In this document: one piece after another, positions 1-6,637 of the stretch
How the letters are laid out: each line of letters starts with the position of its first letter
How positions within the stretch are numbered: the first letter of the stretch is position 1
Notes under the pieces: generated by a model
Database searches by the model: none
The model's input: only the letters and a program-made list of their open reading frames with translations
What the model was told of the DNA's origin: nothing
Source: JBBSIG01 sp038232215
GTDB lineage: Bacteria > Actinomycetota > Thermoleophilia > Gaiellales > Gaiellaceae
DNA: 12,326 nt
Assembly (NCBI GenBank): GCA_038232215.1
Contig: JBBSIG010000063.1
Span: 1-12,326, forward strand
Direction: 5' to 3'
Translations under genes and position numbers: made by a program

Positions 1-2
1 CG

Positions 3-683
3 CACGTGCTCGAGCAGAGCCGGATCTCGGGCACGGAGAAGCTCGTCCTGCTCGGCACGGTCTGCTCCTACCCGAAGTTCGCGCCGACGCCGTTCCGCGA
101 GGACGACCTCTGGAACGGGTACCCCGAGGAGACGAACGCCCCCTACGGGATCGCCAAGAAGGCGCAGCTGGTGGGGGCGCAGACCTACCGCGAGCAGTAC
201 GGGCTGAACGCGATCTACCTCGTGCCGGTCAACCTGTACGGGCCGCGCGACAACTTCGACCTCGAGACGTCGCACGTGATCCCGGCCCTGATCCGGAAGA
301 TGGTCGAGGCGCAGAAGCGCGGCGAGGGCGAGGTCGTGCTCTGGGGCGACGGCTCGCCGACGCGCGAGTTCCTCTACGTCGAGGACTGCGCAGAGGGCAT
401 CGTCGCGGCCGCGCAACGCTATGACGGGCCCGAGCCAGTCAACCTCGGCACCGGGGTGGAGATCGCGATCCGTGACCTCGCGGAGCTGATCGCCGAGGCG
501 ACGGGCTTTTCCGGCGAGGTCGTCTGGGACACGTCGAAGCCGAACGGCCAGCCGCGCCGGCGGCTCGACACCTCGCGGGCGGAGGCGCTCTTCGGCTTCC
601 GGGCGCACACCTCGTTCCGGGAGGGCATCGAGCGCACGGTCGCGTGGTACCGGGCCTCCGCGCCCACGTATGCGGCCACCTAG
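3..683 (+). CDS. fcl: GDP-L-fucose synthase, 3' part (5' end lies outside the window)
   Basis: NAD(P)-dependent short-chain (extended SDR) epimerase/reductase. The family converts GDP-4-keto-6-deoxy-D-mannose to GDP-L-fucose in the cytoplasm. About 226 residues are visible. The reading frame is open to the left edge, so the Rossmann N-terminus (roughly 90 residues, including the GxxGxxG nucleotide motif) is missing, and the GTG at 6 is an internal valine. Visible hallmarks, numbered from that valine: TVCSYPKFAP near residues 18-27, matching the catalytic Ser region of GDP-fucose synthases; the catalytic pair in NAPYGIAKK (Tyr47, Lys51, a YxxxK motif); the NLYGPRDNF substrate loop; and SPTREFLYVED. 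The C-terminus is complete and ends in TAG. The stop overlaps the start of the following membrane-protein gene by 14 bases, so the two are probably co-transcribed. The YPKFAP and NLYGP motifs make another epimerase unlikely. Fucose is therefore a likely component of the polymer made by this locus. Confidence 0.93.
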   Translation, partial: HVLEQSRISGTEKLVLLGTVCSYPKFAPTPFREDDLWNGYPEETNAPYGIAKKAQLVGAQTYREQYGLNAIYLVPVNLYGPRDNFDLETSHVIPALIRKMVEAQKRGEGEVVLWGDGSPTREFLYVEDCAEGIVAAAQRYDGPEPVNLGTGVEIAIRDLAELIAEATGFSGEVVWDTSKPNGQPRRRLDTSRAEALFGFRAHTSFREGIERTVAWYRASAPTYAAT

Positions 684-2367
684 AGCCGTGCGGCTGCGGC
701 GCGAGCCGTGGATCGTGCTGGCACCGCTCCTCCTGCTGCAGTGGGCGCTCGTCCCGCTCTTCGCGGCGGCGGTGCAGCACAACGGCTGGCTCTTCTACCA
801 CGGAGGCGACGAGACCTGGTACTGGTCGACCTCCTGGACGCTCTCGCAGGGGCACCTCCCCGAGACGGCGGTCGGGTACGGCTGGTCGTACCTGCTCGTG
901 CCGTTCGCGTGGCTGACGGGGCCCAACTTCCTGGCCGGCCTACCCGGGGTGATCGCGCTGCAGGTGCTCGTCTTCCTCCCGCTCGGCACCCTCGCGATCT
1001 ACGGGGCTGGCGCACGCCTCGGAGGGCGAATGGTGGGGTACGCCTCGGCCCTCTTCTGGGTGCTCGCGCCGGTCGCGTCCATCCCCCTCTTCGCGCAGAA
1101 CTACCACGATCGCTGGGTCGGCCAGTTCCTGCCGCAGGTGTTCGGGCTGACCGGCCTCTCGGAGTTCCCCTCGACGGTGGCCGTCGTCGTCGGCGCGTAC
1201 TTCGTGCTGCGGGCCATGGACGACGGGGGCTGGGTCGACGCCGGTGCGGCGGGACTCGCGACGGGGTTCGCGGTCGGCGTCAAGCCCTCCAATCTGCTCT
1301 TCGTGGGCGCGCCGATCGTCGGCCTCGCGCTCGCGCGGCGGTGGCGCACGCTCCTGCCCTTCGCGCTCGCCCTCGCGCCCGCGCTCCTGACGCTCGCCCT
1401 CTGGAAGCAGCGCGGGCTCGGTAGCGTTCCCGCGATCTCGGCGCCCGAGCCATTACGCCTGGCGGCGGGCACGTTCCTCGGCGACCTCCCGGCGACGCCG
1501 TCCGGCTTCGGTCGCTACCTCAACCTCGACTGGGATCAGCTCCAGCACAACTTCGACGGAATCCAGGAGTTCTTCTGGAGCGCCCGCTTCCTGGAGTGGC
1601 TGCCCGTCGCGGGCGCGCTCGCGGTCGCCCGGCGGTCGGTGCCGAAGGCCGCGTTCCTCGGCGCCTGGCTCGGCGCCTACGTGCTCGTCAAGGGCTCCTC
1701 TCCCGTGGCGAGCGTGGAGAACGGGAGCTTCTGGCGACTGCTGATGCCGGCCTTCCCGGCGTTCTGCCTGCTCGTGGGGGCGATCCCGCTGCTCGTTCCG
1801 CGCCGCGGCCCGCGCCTCGCCGAGCGCTGGCCCGCGGCGCTGCGCCGGCTGCGCCCCTCGCGCTGGCTCGCCGTGCCGGTCGTCGTCCTGGCCGTGGTGC
1901 CGCTCGTCATCGCGGCGACGTTCTCGTCGCCCAAGCCGCCGCTCGCGGCGAAGTTCTTCGCCGAGAACACCTATCTGCCGCTGACCGGCGAGGTGCGCGT
2001 GCGCGTGGCGCCCGACGCGGGCGGCGGGCAGCGAATCGCGTGGACGTCGCCGAGCGCCGAGAGAACGAGGGTCTTCTTCCGCGTCTTCCGCTCCAGGATC
2101 ACGGCGCCCGCCTCCCAGGGCGATCCGAGCCTGCCCTATGCGCACCAGGGGCTGCGCTGCCTGCCGCCCTCCTTCGGGCCGACGGATTGCAGGATCGAGA
2201 TGGACCTGATCGGCACGACGCGCGCGCACGAGTGGCGCGACGTGCCGAAGCCGGGGCGCTGGACGTACCGGGTCGGGCTCGCGGCGAACTGGATCGACGA
2301 CCCGAGCTTCGGCGACACGCTCATGCTAAGCCCGCCGGCCGACGTCACGGTTCCGCGCGCCGGCTGA
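670..2367 (+). CDS. GT-C-type (GT39-like) multispanning membrane protein with an extracytoplasmic beta-rich tail
   Basis: Predicted 565-residue integral membrane protein. Hydrophobic segments begin at about residue 14 and recur to about residue 420, with a last helix rich in Val/Ala/Leu before FSSPKPP. Just after the first helix lies GGDETWYW (about residues 45-52), which resembles the acidic D-E motif in the first outer loop of PMT/ArnT-like GT-C glycosyltransferases. Such enzymes move a sugar from a polyprenyl-phosphate donor on the outer face of the membrane. After the last helix comes an extracytoplasmic domain of about 140 residues. It is rich in alternating hydrophobic residues, has a Cys pair (LRCLPP...TDCRI), and closes with a WTYRVGL...ADVTV pattern like a fibronectin III or Ig-like fold. 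The ATG at 670 overlaps the fcl stop. No clear Shine-Dalgarno is visible, consistent with translational coupling; GTG at 688 is an alternative start. The donor and acceptor are unknown. The GT-C assignment rests on topology plus one motif and should be treated as tentative. Confidence 0.75.
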   Translation: MRPPRAVRLRREPWIVLAPLLLLQWALVPLFAAAVQHNGWLFYHGGDETWYWSTSWTLSQGHLPETAVGYGWSYLLVPFAWLTGPNFLAGLPGVIALQVLVFLPLGTLAIYGAGARLGGRMVGYASALFWVLAPVASIPLFAQNYHDRWVGQFLPQVFGLTGLSEFPSTVAVVVGAYFVLRAMDDGGWVDAGAAGLATGFAVGVKPSNLLFVGAPIVGLALARRWRTLLPFALALAPALLTLALWKQRGLGSVPAISAPEPLRLAAGTFLGDLPATPSGFGRYLNLDWDQLQHNFDGIQEFFWSARFLEWLPVAGALAVARRSVPKAAFLGAWLGAYVLVKGSSPVASVENGSFWRLLMPAFPAFCLLVGAIPLLVPRRGPRLAERWPAALRRLRPSRWLAVPVVVLAVVPLVIAATFSSPKPPLAAKFFAENTYLPLTGEVRVRVAPDAGGGQRIAWTSPSAERTRVFFRVFRSRITAPASQGDPSLPYAHQGLRCLPPSFGPTDCRIEMDLIGTTRAHEWRDVPKPGRWTYRVGLAANWIDDPSFGDTLMLSPPADVTVPRAG

Positions 2368-2502
2368 GTCCTTCTCGAGCTTCCTTGCCCGTCCGCAGCG
2401 GCCATGTCCCCGTGCCAGGCACCGTCACGAGATTGCGCACGGTGTGACAAGAGCGTGAAATCTCTTCCCGGAATACCCGGACGGGCCGGTGGCCGAGCGA
2501 GC
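2368..2502. other. Convergent intergenic gap with small palindromes, possible weak bidirectional terminator
   Basis: These 135 bases separate two genes that end towards each other. They contain an 11-base palindrome GTGCCAGGCAC at 2412-2422. A 6-bp stem (CACCGT 2420-2425 with ACGGTG 2439-2444, 13-base loop) and a 5-bp stem (AAGAG 2449-2453 with CTCTT 2462-2466) follow. A further inverted repeat (CGAGCTC 2498-2504 with GAGCTCG 2507-2513) spans the stop codon of the DUF2304 gene. None is followed by a run of T, so none is a textbook intrinsic terminator. I see no gene here. Confidence 0.4.
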
Positions 2503-2880
2503 TCAGGAGCTCGAGGCGCGGGTGCGGCGTACCGTCTCCTCGCGGAGCTCCTGCTCGAGCAGCGCGAGGCGCTGCGCGAGAATCGTGTTCTGGTCGGACA
2601 GCTTCGAGATCACCGTCGAGTAGTGCAGGAGCACCGCGAGGATGAACAGCGAGCCGACCGCGAAGAGGACTGCGGGCGGGTAGCCGGTCACGCCCGCCCA
2701 GCCGGCGATCGTGTTCAGCCCGCCCCGCCAGAGCGAGAGGGCGAGCAGGACGACGCCGGTCAAGAGCCAGAGCAGCGCGTAGCGCTCGCGCAGGCGACGG
2801 CTGCGGATCAGCTCGAAGATGACGGCGAGCAGCAGGAGCGAGGCGATCCCCGCGACGATCGACACGCGCAGTGGGGTCAG
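2503..2880 (-). CDS. DUF2304-family small membrane protein, probable CTG start
   Basis: Small membrane protein (125 residues from the CTG at 2880) with the DUF2304 layout. A first helix lies at about residues 6-25, followed by a basic turn and the family-typical RRLRERYALLWLL (28-40). A second helix lies at about 36-51, then a YPPAVLF segment and a third helix at about 68-87. The tail is a predicted cytoplasmic coiled coil (SDQNTILAQRLALLEQEL, 95-112). The biochemical role of this family is not established. It is often found beside DPM1-like family 2 glycosyltransferases, as here, so it may be a membrane partner of the upstream enzyme (inference). Start choice: AAGGAGG lies at 2894-2888, exactly 7 bases before a CTG that forms a 4-base CTGA overlap with the upstream stop. 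The first standard start is a GTG at 2865, which has no well-spaced ribosome-binding site and gives 120 residues. An automated call would likely use 2865. Confidence 0.8.
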   Translation of the reverse strand: MTPLRVSIVAGIASLLLLAVIFELIRSRRLRERYALLWLLTGVVLLALSLWRGGLNTIAGWAGVTGYPPAVLFAVGSLFILAVLLHYSTVISKLSDQNTILAQRLALLEQELREETVRRTRASSS

Positions 2881-3647
2881 GTCCTGTCCTCCTTCGGAAC
2901 GGCGGCGCGGCGGAAGAGCCCGACGAAGATCGCGAGGAGCACCTTGACCATGTAGTAGATCGAGCGGAGCGCCGTGATCGACGAGCGGCCGGTGACGCGC
3001 TCGCGCATGCGCACCGGCACCTCGATGAGGCGGAGACGGTGCTTGAACACCATCACGGTCGCCTCGACCTCCGGATAGTCGTGCGGGTAGTCGGCGGCGA
3101 AGAGCTCGATCCCGTGCCGGTTCAGCGCCTGGAAGCCCGACGTCGTGTCCGTCACGCGCTGACGGACGAGCCCGGAGACGATCCACGCGAGCAGACGGAT
3201 GCCCACGCGCCTGGAGCGCGACGAGCGGTATCCGGCCGAGCCGGCGAAGCGGGAGCCGACGGCGATGTCCGCCTCGGCCTGGAGCACCGGCTCCAGGATC
3301 GCACGCAGCTCCTGCGGATCGTGCTGACCGTCGCCGTCGACGCGCACCGCCAGGTCGAAGCCGTGCTCGTACGCGTAGCGGAAGCCCGTCTGCACTGCGC
3401 CGCCGATGCCGAGGTTGAATGGCAGCCTGAGCACGTGCGCCCCGCGCGCGCGGGCGATCTCGGCGGTGCGGTCGGCGGAGCCGTCGTCCACGACGACGAT
3501 CTCGAAGCCGGGATCGAACTGCCGGATCTCGTCGATCACGCCCGCGATGCAGCCCTCCTCGTTGAGCGCGGGGACGATCGCGATCCGCCTCCAGGTCGCC
3601 AGCCGCTCGTCGACCGCCTGCGGAACCGCCTCCAAGAGCTCAGCCAC
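2877..3647 (-). CDS. Family 2 glycosyltransferase, DPM1/polyprenyl-phosphate sugar transferase-like
   Basis: GT-A fold inverting glycosyltransferase of 256 residues. In the family, related enzymes transfer a sugar from a nucleotide donor to a polyprenyl phosphate at the cytoplasmic face. Visible motifs: IAIVPALNEEG (22-32) at the first strand; VVVDDGSADRT (51-61) binding the nucleotide; RLPFNLGIGGAVQTG (74-88); the metal-binding DGDGQHD (104-110); AVGSRF (129-134); and VTDTTSGFQALNR (165-177), typical of DPM1-like enzymes. There is no long C-terminal membrane domain, only an amphipathic, moderately hydrophobic end (MVKVLLAIFVGLFRR). Membrane association may therefore come from the adjacent DUF2304 protein. 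The GTG at 3647 overlaps the stop of the upstream glycosyltransferase by 8 bases. GGAGG lies about 12 bases upstream, which is rather far. The first 20 residues before WRRIAIV are not conserved in the family, so a slightly later start is possible. With a GT-C-like enzyme nearby, it may make the lipid-linked sugar donor (inference). Confidence 0.9.
   Translation of the reverse strand: MAELLEAVPQAVDERLATWRRIAIVPALNEEGCIAGVIDEIRQFDPGFEIVVVDDGSADRTAEIARARGAHVLRLPFNLGIGGAVQTGFRYAYEHGFDLAVRVDGDGQHDPQELRAILEPVLQAEADIAVGSRFAGSAGYRSSRSRRVGIRLLAWIVSGLVRQRVTDTTSGFQALNRHGIELFAADYPHDYPEVEATVMVFKHRLRLIEVPVRMRERVTGRSSITALRSIYYMVKVLLAIFVGLFRRAAVPKEDRT
2888..2894 (-). promoter_or_regulatory. Strong Shine-Dalgarno for the DUF2304 gene
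   Basis: The minus strand reads AAGGAGG here, inside the last codons of the GT2 gene. It lies 7 bases before the CTG at 2880-2878 and 22 bases before the nearest GTG (2865). This site is the main reason for preferring the CTG start. It also implies translational coupling between the two genes. Confidence 0.6.
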
Positions 3648-4866
3648 CGACCGGCACCGCCTCCGCCGCCGGAGCCGAGCTGCCGATCAGGTCGAGCAGC
3701 CGGCGCGCCCGGTGCGCGTAGGTGTGCTCGTCGAGGACGCGCTCGCGTGCCCGGCGCCCCATCGCCTCCGCCCGGCCCGGATCGTCGAGCAGTTCCCGAT
3801 ACGCGGCGAGCGCCTCGTCGGCGTCCGAGACCACGAGCAGCTCCTGGCCCGGCTCGAACCAGCGCTCGATCCCCTCGTACGGGTTGGAGACGATCGCCGC
3901 CTCGCACGCGGCGAGCTCGAACGGGCGGCTGGTGGAGGAGGCGAAGACGCTCGCGTGGGGACGCCGCGTGATGTTGAGGTTGATCCGAGCCGAGGAGATG
4001 GCGCGCGCGAACACGTTGAAGGGAACGTCTCCGACCATGCGCGCGGCGCCCGTGTCGCCGCGGAAGTCGCCGCCGCCGAGCGCGACGTCGAGCTCGGGCG
4101 CGCGCCGGCTCGGCTCGCCCACGAGCGCCTCCATCCAGTCGCGGCGGAACTTGTCTCCGTAGCCGTAGAAGAAGACGTCGCACGTCTTCTCCACGGCTGC
4201 GGGCGCAAAGAGCGCGGGATCGGCCGCCCAGAAGATCGCCTCCGCCCGGCGGGCACCCAGCTCCCGCAGCCGCCCGAGGCCGCCCTCCGAGTTCGACAGC
4301 ACGAGGTCGTACTCGCCCGGATCGGCACCGTGGTAGTAGTTGAAGCCGGTGTCCATGCCGCCGTACTCGGGCAGGCTCATCGGCACGTCGCCGTCGTAGT
4401 AGACGACGGGCACGCCGAAGCGCTCGCGCAGGTACGTCGGCACGCCGCGCAGGTGGCTCATCGGGACGGTGAAGACGAGGATCGCGTCGACGTCGCGCTC
4501 CCGCTCGAGGATCCGCTCGAGATGTCGCCGCCAGCGCGGAGTCACGTAGCGCCAGACCACCTCGCGTACCGCCCTGTCGGCGAGCGTGTCCTCGGGGTGC
4601 GACTCCGCCCGGCGCAGCTGCGTGTCGCCCTGCAGCCGCGCCGCCGCGAGCCGCGCCGCGGCGAAGAGCTCGGCCTCGCGGTAGAGCGGGTTGGGCGCCG
4701 TCCGCCACCAGGGCGACGCGATCGCGCGCCCGCGGTACGGCGTCACGACGAGGTCGATCCCGGCCTCGTACATCCCCTTCCAGATCTGCCACCACGCCGG
4801 CGTGCAGCCGTAGCGGAAGTCGAGATCGGCCGCCGAGGCGACGGCGAGGATCTTCGGCGCCCTCAT
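3640..4866 (-). CDS. CgeB-like glycosyltransferase (GT-B fold, glycosyl transferases group 1 type)
   Basis: Predicted cytoplasmic GT-B glycosyltransferase of 408 residues. The N-terminal half begins MRAPKILAVASAADLDFRYG and carries an AILVFTVPMSHLRG and VPVVYYDGDVPM pattern, typical of the CgeB-like N-terminal domain. The C-terminal half shows RINLNITRRP (294-303), then SRPFELAACEAAIVSNP (313-329) with Glu317, and FEPGQELLVV (334-353 region). These match the CgeB-like glycosyl transferase group 1 domain, where the Glu region binds the nucleotide sugar. Start choice: ATG at 4866 gives a natural N-terminus. The frame stays open upstream to 4968, but that extension is Arg/Pro-rich and unlike the family. 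No Shine-Dalgarno precedes the ATG; a CAAACT hexamer 7 bases upstream could be a degenerate -10 of a leaderless transcript. The 3' end overlaps the GT2 gene. Donor and acceptor sugars cannot be told from the sequence. Confidence 0.87.
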   Translation of the reverse strand: MRAPKILAVASAADLDFRYGCTPAWWQIWKGMYEAGIDLVVTPYRGRAIASPWWRTAPNPLYREAELFAAARLAAARLQGDTQLRRAESHPEDTLADRAVREVVWRYVTPRWRRHLERILERERDVDAILVFTVPMSHLRGVPTYLRERFGVPVVYYDGDVPMSLPEYGGMDTGFNYYHGADPGEYDLVLSNSEGGLGRLRELGARRAEAIFWAADPALFAPAAVEKTCDVFFYGYGDKFRRDWMEALVGEPSRRAPELDVALGGGDFRGDTGAARMVGDVPFNVFARAISSARINLNITRRPHASVFASSTSRPFELAACEAAIVSNPYEGIERWFEPGQELLVVSDADEALAAYRELLDDPGRAEAMGRRARERVLDEHTYAHRARRLLDLIGSSAPAAEAVPVGG

Positions 4867-4971
4867 GCGTGGGAGTTTGACGAAAGCGTCAGCGGGCGCG
4901 GGTTCGGAAATCGTGAGCAAGGCGCGCCGGTCACGGCCCGGGCCCGCGCGCCAGGCCCTTCTCACCAAGGG
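4867..4971 (-). promoter_or_regulatory. Intergenic region with a strong GC hairpin (attenuator or terminator candidate) and a palindrome before the CgeB-like gene
   Basis: This is the only sizeable gap between the phosphotransferase gene and the downstream minus-strand genes, apart from the repeat element upstream. A 7-bp perfect stem (GGCGCGC 4921-4927 with GCGCGCC 4946-4952) encloses an 18-base loop that itself contains the palindrome GGCCCGGGCC. On the minus strand the stem is followed by TTGCTCACGATTT, moderately T-rich for this genome, so partial termination is plausible. Nearer the start codon is a second palindrome, TGACG/CGTCA (4878-4891, 4-base loop), ending 11 bases before the ATG. 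It could be an operator or a leader hairpin. Confidence 0.4.
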
Positions 4972-6459
4972 CTAGTACGCGCCGCGCCGGGCGAGGACCG
5001 CCGGCACCGTCTTCGCCAGGATCGTGATGTCGAGCCAGATCGACCAGTTCTCGAGGTAGTAGAAGTCGAGCCGGACGAGGTCGTCGAACGAGAGCGAGGA
5101 GCGACCCGAGATCTGCCAGAGGCCCGTCATCCCGGGCAGGACGAGGTAGCGCTTGCGATGCCAGTCGTCGAGCCGGCGGAAGTCGCGCACGGGCAGGGGC
5201 CGCGGCCCCACGAGCGTCATCTCGCCGCCGAGGACGTTCAGCACCTGGGGGATCTCGTCGAGCGAGTAACGGCGAAGGAGGGCGCCGACCCGGGTGACGC
5301 GCGGGTCGTCGCGGATCTTGAAGAGCGGCCCGTCGGCCTCGTTCGCCGCCTCGAGCTGACTCTGGCGCGAGTCCGCGTCCGCGTGCATCGTGCGGAACTT
5401 GAGCATTCCGAACTCGGTCTCCTTGAGACCGACGCGCAAGTCGCGGTAGAAGACCGGACCCGGGGAGGTGAGCTTGATCGCGGCCGCGATCAGGAGCCAG
5501 AGAGGCAGGCCGAGCGCCACCACCAGGCAGGACACCACTACGTCGAACACCCGCTTGAGGGCCCAGTCGGTTCCGACGAGGACGGGCGGGCGCAGCTCGA
5601 ACAGCGGCGTGCCCTGACCCGGGACGTACTCCGCCCGCTGGGTCAGGAGCTCGGTCGTGCTCGGGGCGATCCGCACCTTCACGCCCCGCCGGTGGGCCTG
5701 CTCGACGATCTCGAGCAGCTCGCGGTCGCCGAAGCCCGGGTCGGCGACGATCAGCTCGTCGACGTGCCGGCCGGCGAGGATCCCCGGGAGCGCCGCGAGC
5801 GGACCGAGCAGCGGCAGGGTGACGTCACCGGCCCTCGGTGCGATGGCGCCGATGAACTCGTAGTCGATGCCGCCGCGCGCCGAGCCGAGGGTCCTGTGCA
5901 GGCGCGCCAGGGATTCCCCCTCCCCCACGAGCACCGCGCGGCGCCTCGCCCCCGTCAGCTTCAGAACGTCCTTCGTGACCGCGTCGTAGCTCGCGCGCAG
6001 CAGGCCGACGAGCGTGGTCGTGATCACGAGCGCGGTGGGGAAGATGGCGAAGGTGTTGAACTCGTGCCCGGTGCCGAGCCCGAAGGCGAGCGTGAGCAGG
6101 GCCACGACCGCGAGCGAGGAGACGATCCGCCCGAGCCCCGCGCGGAACTCGCGCTCCGCGTAGAGCCCCGCGCGCGAGAAGACGAGCACGGTGATGAGCG
6201 CGGTGAAGGGCAGCCACTTGGCCTCCGCGTCGCGCCAGAGGATTCCCCAGAGCGGCGGCCAGTTGCCGCTCACGAGCTCGCGCACGACGAGCGCCGCGTA
6301 CAGACCAAGCGCCACGCCGACCAGGTCGAGCGTGACGAGCGTCGAGATGCTCGCTAGGCGGCGCGCGACCGCCCGGAGCGGGCTGCGCGAGAGGATGTAG
6401 GGCCGACTGGATCTGATGTCTCCAGCAGGGGTGGCCGGCCTGGTCGTCTCCGTGGCCAC
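4972..6459 (-). CDS. Polyprenyl-phosphate sugar-1-phosphate transferase (polyisoprenyl phosphate hexose-1-phosphotransferase, WbaP/WcaJ-like)
   Basis: Initiating enzyme of surface polysaccharide assembly: it transfers a sugar-1-phosphate from a UDP-sugar to undecaprenyl phosphate. The 495-residue length is normal for the long (PHPT) form. The N-terminal part has about four hydrophobic helices (about 42-60, 82-96, 113-129, 137-155), then a CoA-binding-like/Rossmann-like domain beginning RRAVLVGEGE (173-182). The catalytic domain follows: KRVFDVVVS (302-310), a re-entrant hydrophobic helix (311-328), SPGPVFYRDLRVG (332-344), KFRTMHADAD (354-363), the catalytic Asp-Glu dyad in SLDEIPQ (399-405), LVGPRPLP (416-423) and PGMTGLWQISGRS (442-454). 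All key residues are present. The start is GTG, with GGAGGG four bases upstream. Immediately upstream is a 159-160 bp palindromic insert-like element. Without it, this gene would begin 13 bases after the deacetylase-like gene. The specific sugar (glucose, galactose, GlcNAc or other) cannot be read from the sequence. Confidence 0.95.
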   Translation of the reverse strand: MATETTRPATPAGDIRSSRPYILSRSPLRAVARRLASISTLVTLDLVGVALGLYAALVVRELVSGNWPPLWGILWRDAEAKWLPFTALITVLVFSRAGLYAEREFRAGLGRIVSSLAVVALLTLAFGLGTGHEFNTFAIFPTALVITTTLVGLLRASYDAVTKDVLKLTGARRRAVLVGEGESLARLHRTLGSARGGIDYEFIGAIAPRAGDVTLPLLGPLAALPGILAGRHVDELIVADPGFGDRELLEIVEQAHRRGVKVRIAPSTTELLTQRAEYVPGQGTPLFELRPPVLVGTDWALKRVFDVVVSCLVVALGLPLWLLIAAAIKLTSPGPVFYRDLRVGLKETEFGMLKFRTMHADADSRQSQLEAANEADGPLFKIRDDPRVTRVGALLRRYSLDEIPQVLNVLGGEMTLVGPRPLPVRDFRRLDDWHRKRYLVLPGMTGLWQISGRSSLSFDDLVRLDFYYLENWSIWLDITILAKTVPAVLARRGAY

Positions 6460-6462
6460 GAA

Positions 6463-6468
6463 GCCCTC
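6463..6468 (-). promoter_or_regulatory. Shine-Dalgarno of the phosphotransferase gene
   Basis: The minus strand reads GGAGGG here, followed by CTTC and the GTG start at 6459. The site lies just outside the left direct repeat of the palindromic element. It therefore belongs to the original gene pair and survives the proposed insertion. Confidence 0.6.
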
Positions 6469-6470
6469 CA

Positions 6471-6477
6471 GTCTAGT
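6471..6477. repeat. Left direct repeat GTCTAGT (putative target-site duplication)
   Basis: Exact match to 6638-6644 in the same orientation, abutting the left terminal inverted repeat with one extra G at 6478. It contains CTAG, which is self-complementary, so part of the match also scores in the inverted alignment. Only the direct alignment is perfect over all seven bases. Confidence 0.55.
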
Positions 6478-6637
6478 GGCTCGATCGGCAAATCACGTGC
6501 CGCGCGGGGACGGTCGTGACCAAGTCGGGCGCCGTGATCGAGCGCAGCCCGTACCGGTGGTACGGGCCAGCGCGAACGCGGTGAACCGACGCCGTGTCAC
6601 GGCCGTCAGCCGTGCCCGCGTGATTTGCCGATCGAGC
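6478..6637. mobile_element. MITE-like palindromic element with 19-bp terminal inverted repeats and a target-site duplication
   Basis: The ends are perfect inverted repeats: GCTCGATCGGCAAATCACG at 6479-6497 and its reverse complement at 6619-6637. A subterminal pair at 6509-6520 and 6596-6607 pairs at 11 of 12 positions plus one G-T wobble. A central 9-bp stem (6547-6555 with 6559-6567, 3-base loop) completes the structure. All are centred within one base of 6558, so almost the whole 160 bases is one nested palindrome. It is flanked by the direct repeat GTCTAGT (6471-6477 and 6638-6644), consistent with a 7- or 8-bp target duplication (7 of 8 if the eighth base is counted). It is too short to encode a transposase. 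Removing the element and one repeat copy restores a 13-base gap between the deacetylase-like and phosphotransferase genes. The parent family is unknown. An 8-bp duplication and a GGCTC-type end would fit ISL3-like elements, but this is a guess. Alternative: a native regulatory palindrome. Confidence 0.6.

Noticed and set aside
4867..4968. N-terminal extension of the CgeB-like protein to a start at 4968
   Set aside because: The extra 34 residues are Arg/Pro/Ala-rich and unlike the family, and they would span the GC hairpin. The ATG at 4866 gives a typical first beta strand.
3406..6357. A 983-residue open frame on the plus strand, antisense to three genes
   Set aside because: Its product is Arg/Ala/Glu/Asp-rich with no motif or domain pattern. 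The opposite strand encodes three clearly recognisable glycosyltransferase-type proteins. Extreme GC at third positions removes stops from the antisense frame.
6463..6480. TAGACT as the -10 promoter element of the phosphotransferase gene
   Set aside because: The start it predicts would fall about four bases before the GTG and remove the GGAGGG Shine-Dalgarno from the transcript. The hexamer is also part of the putative target duplication.
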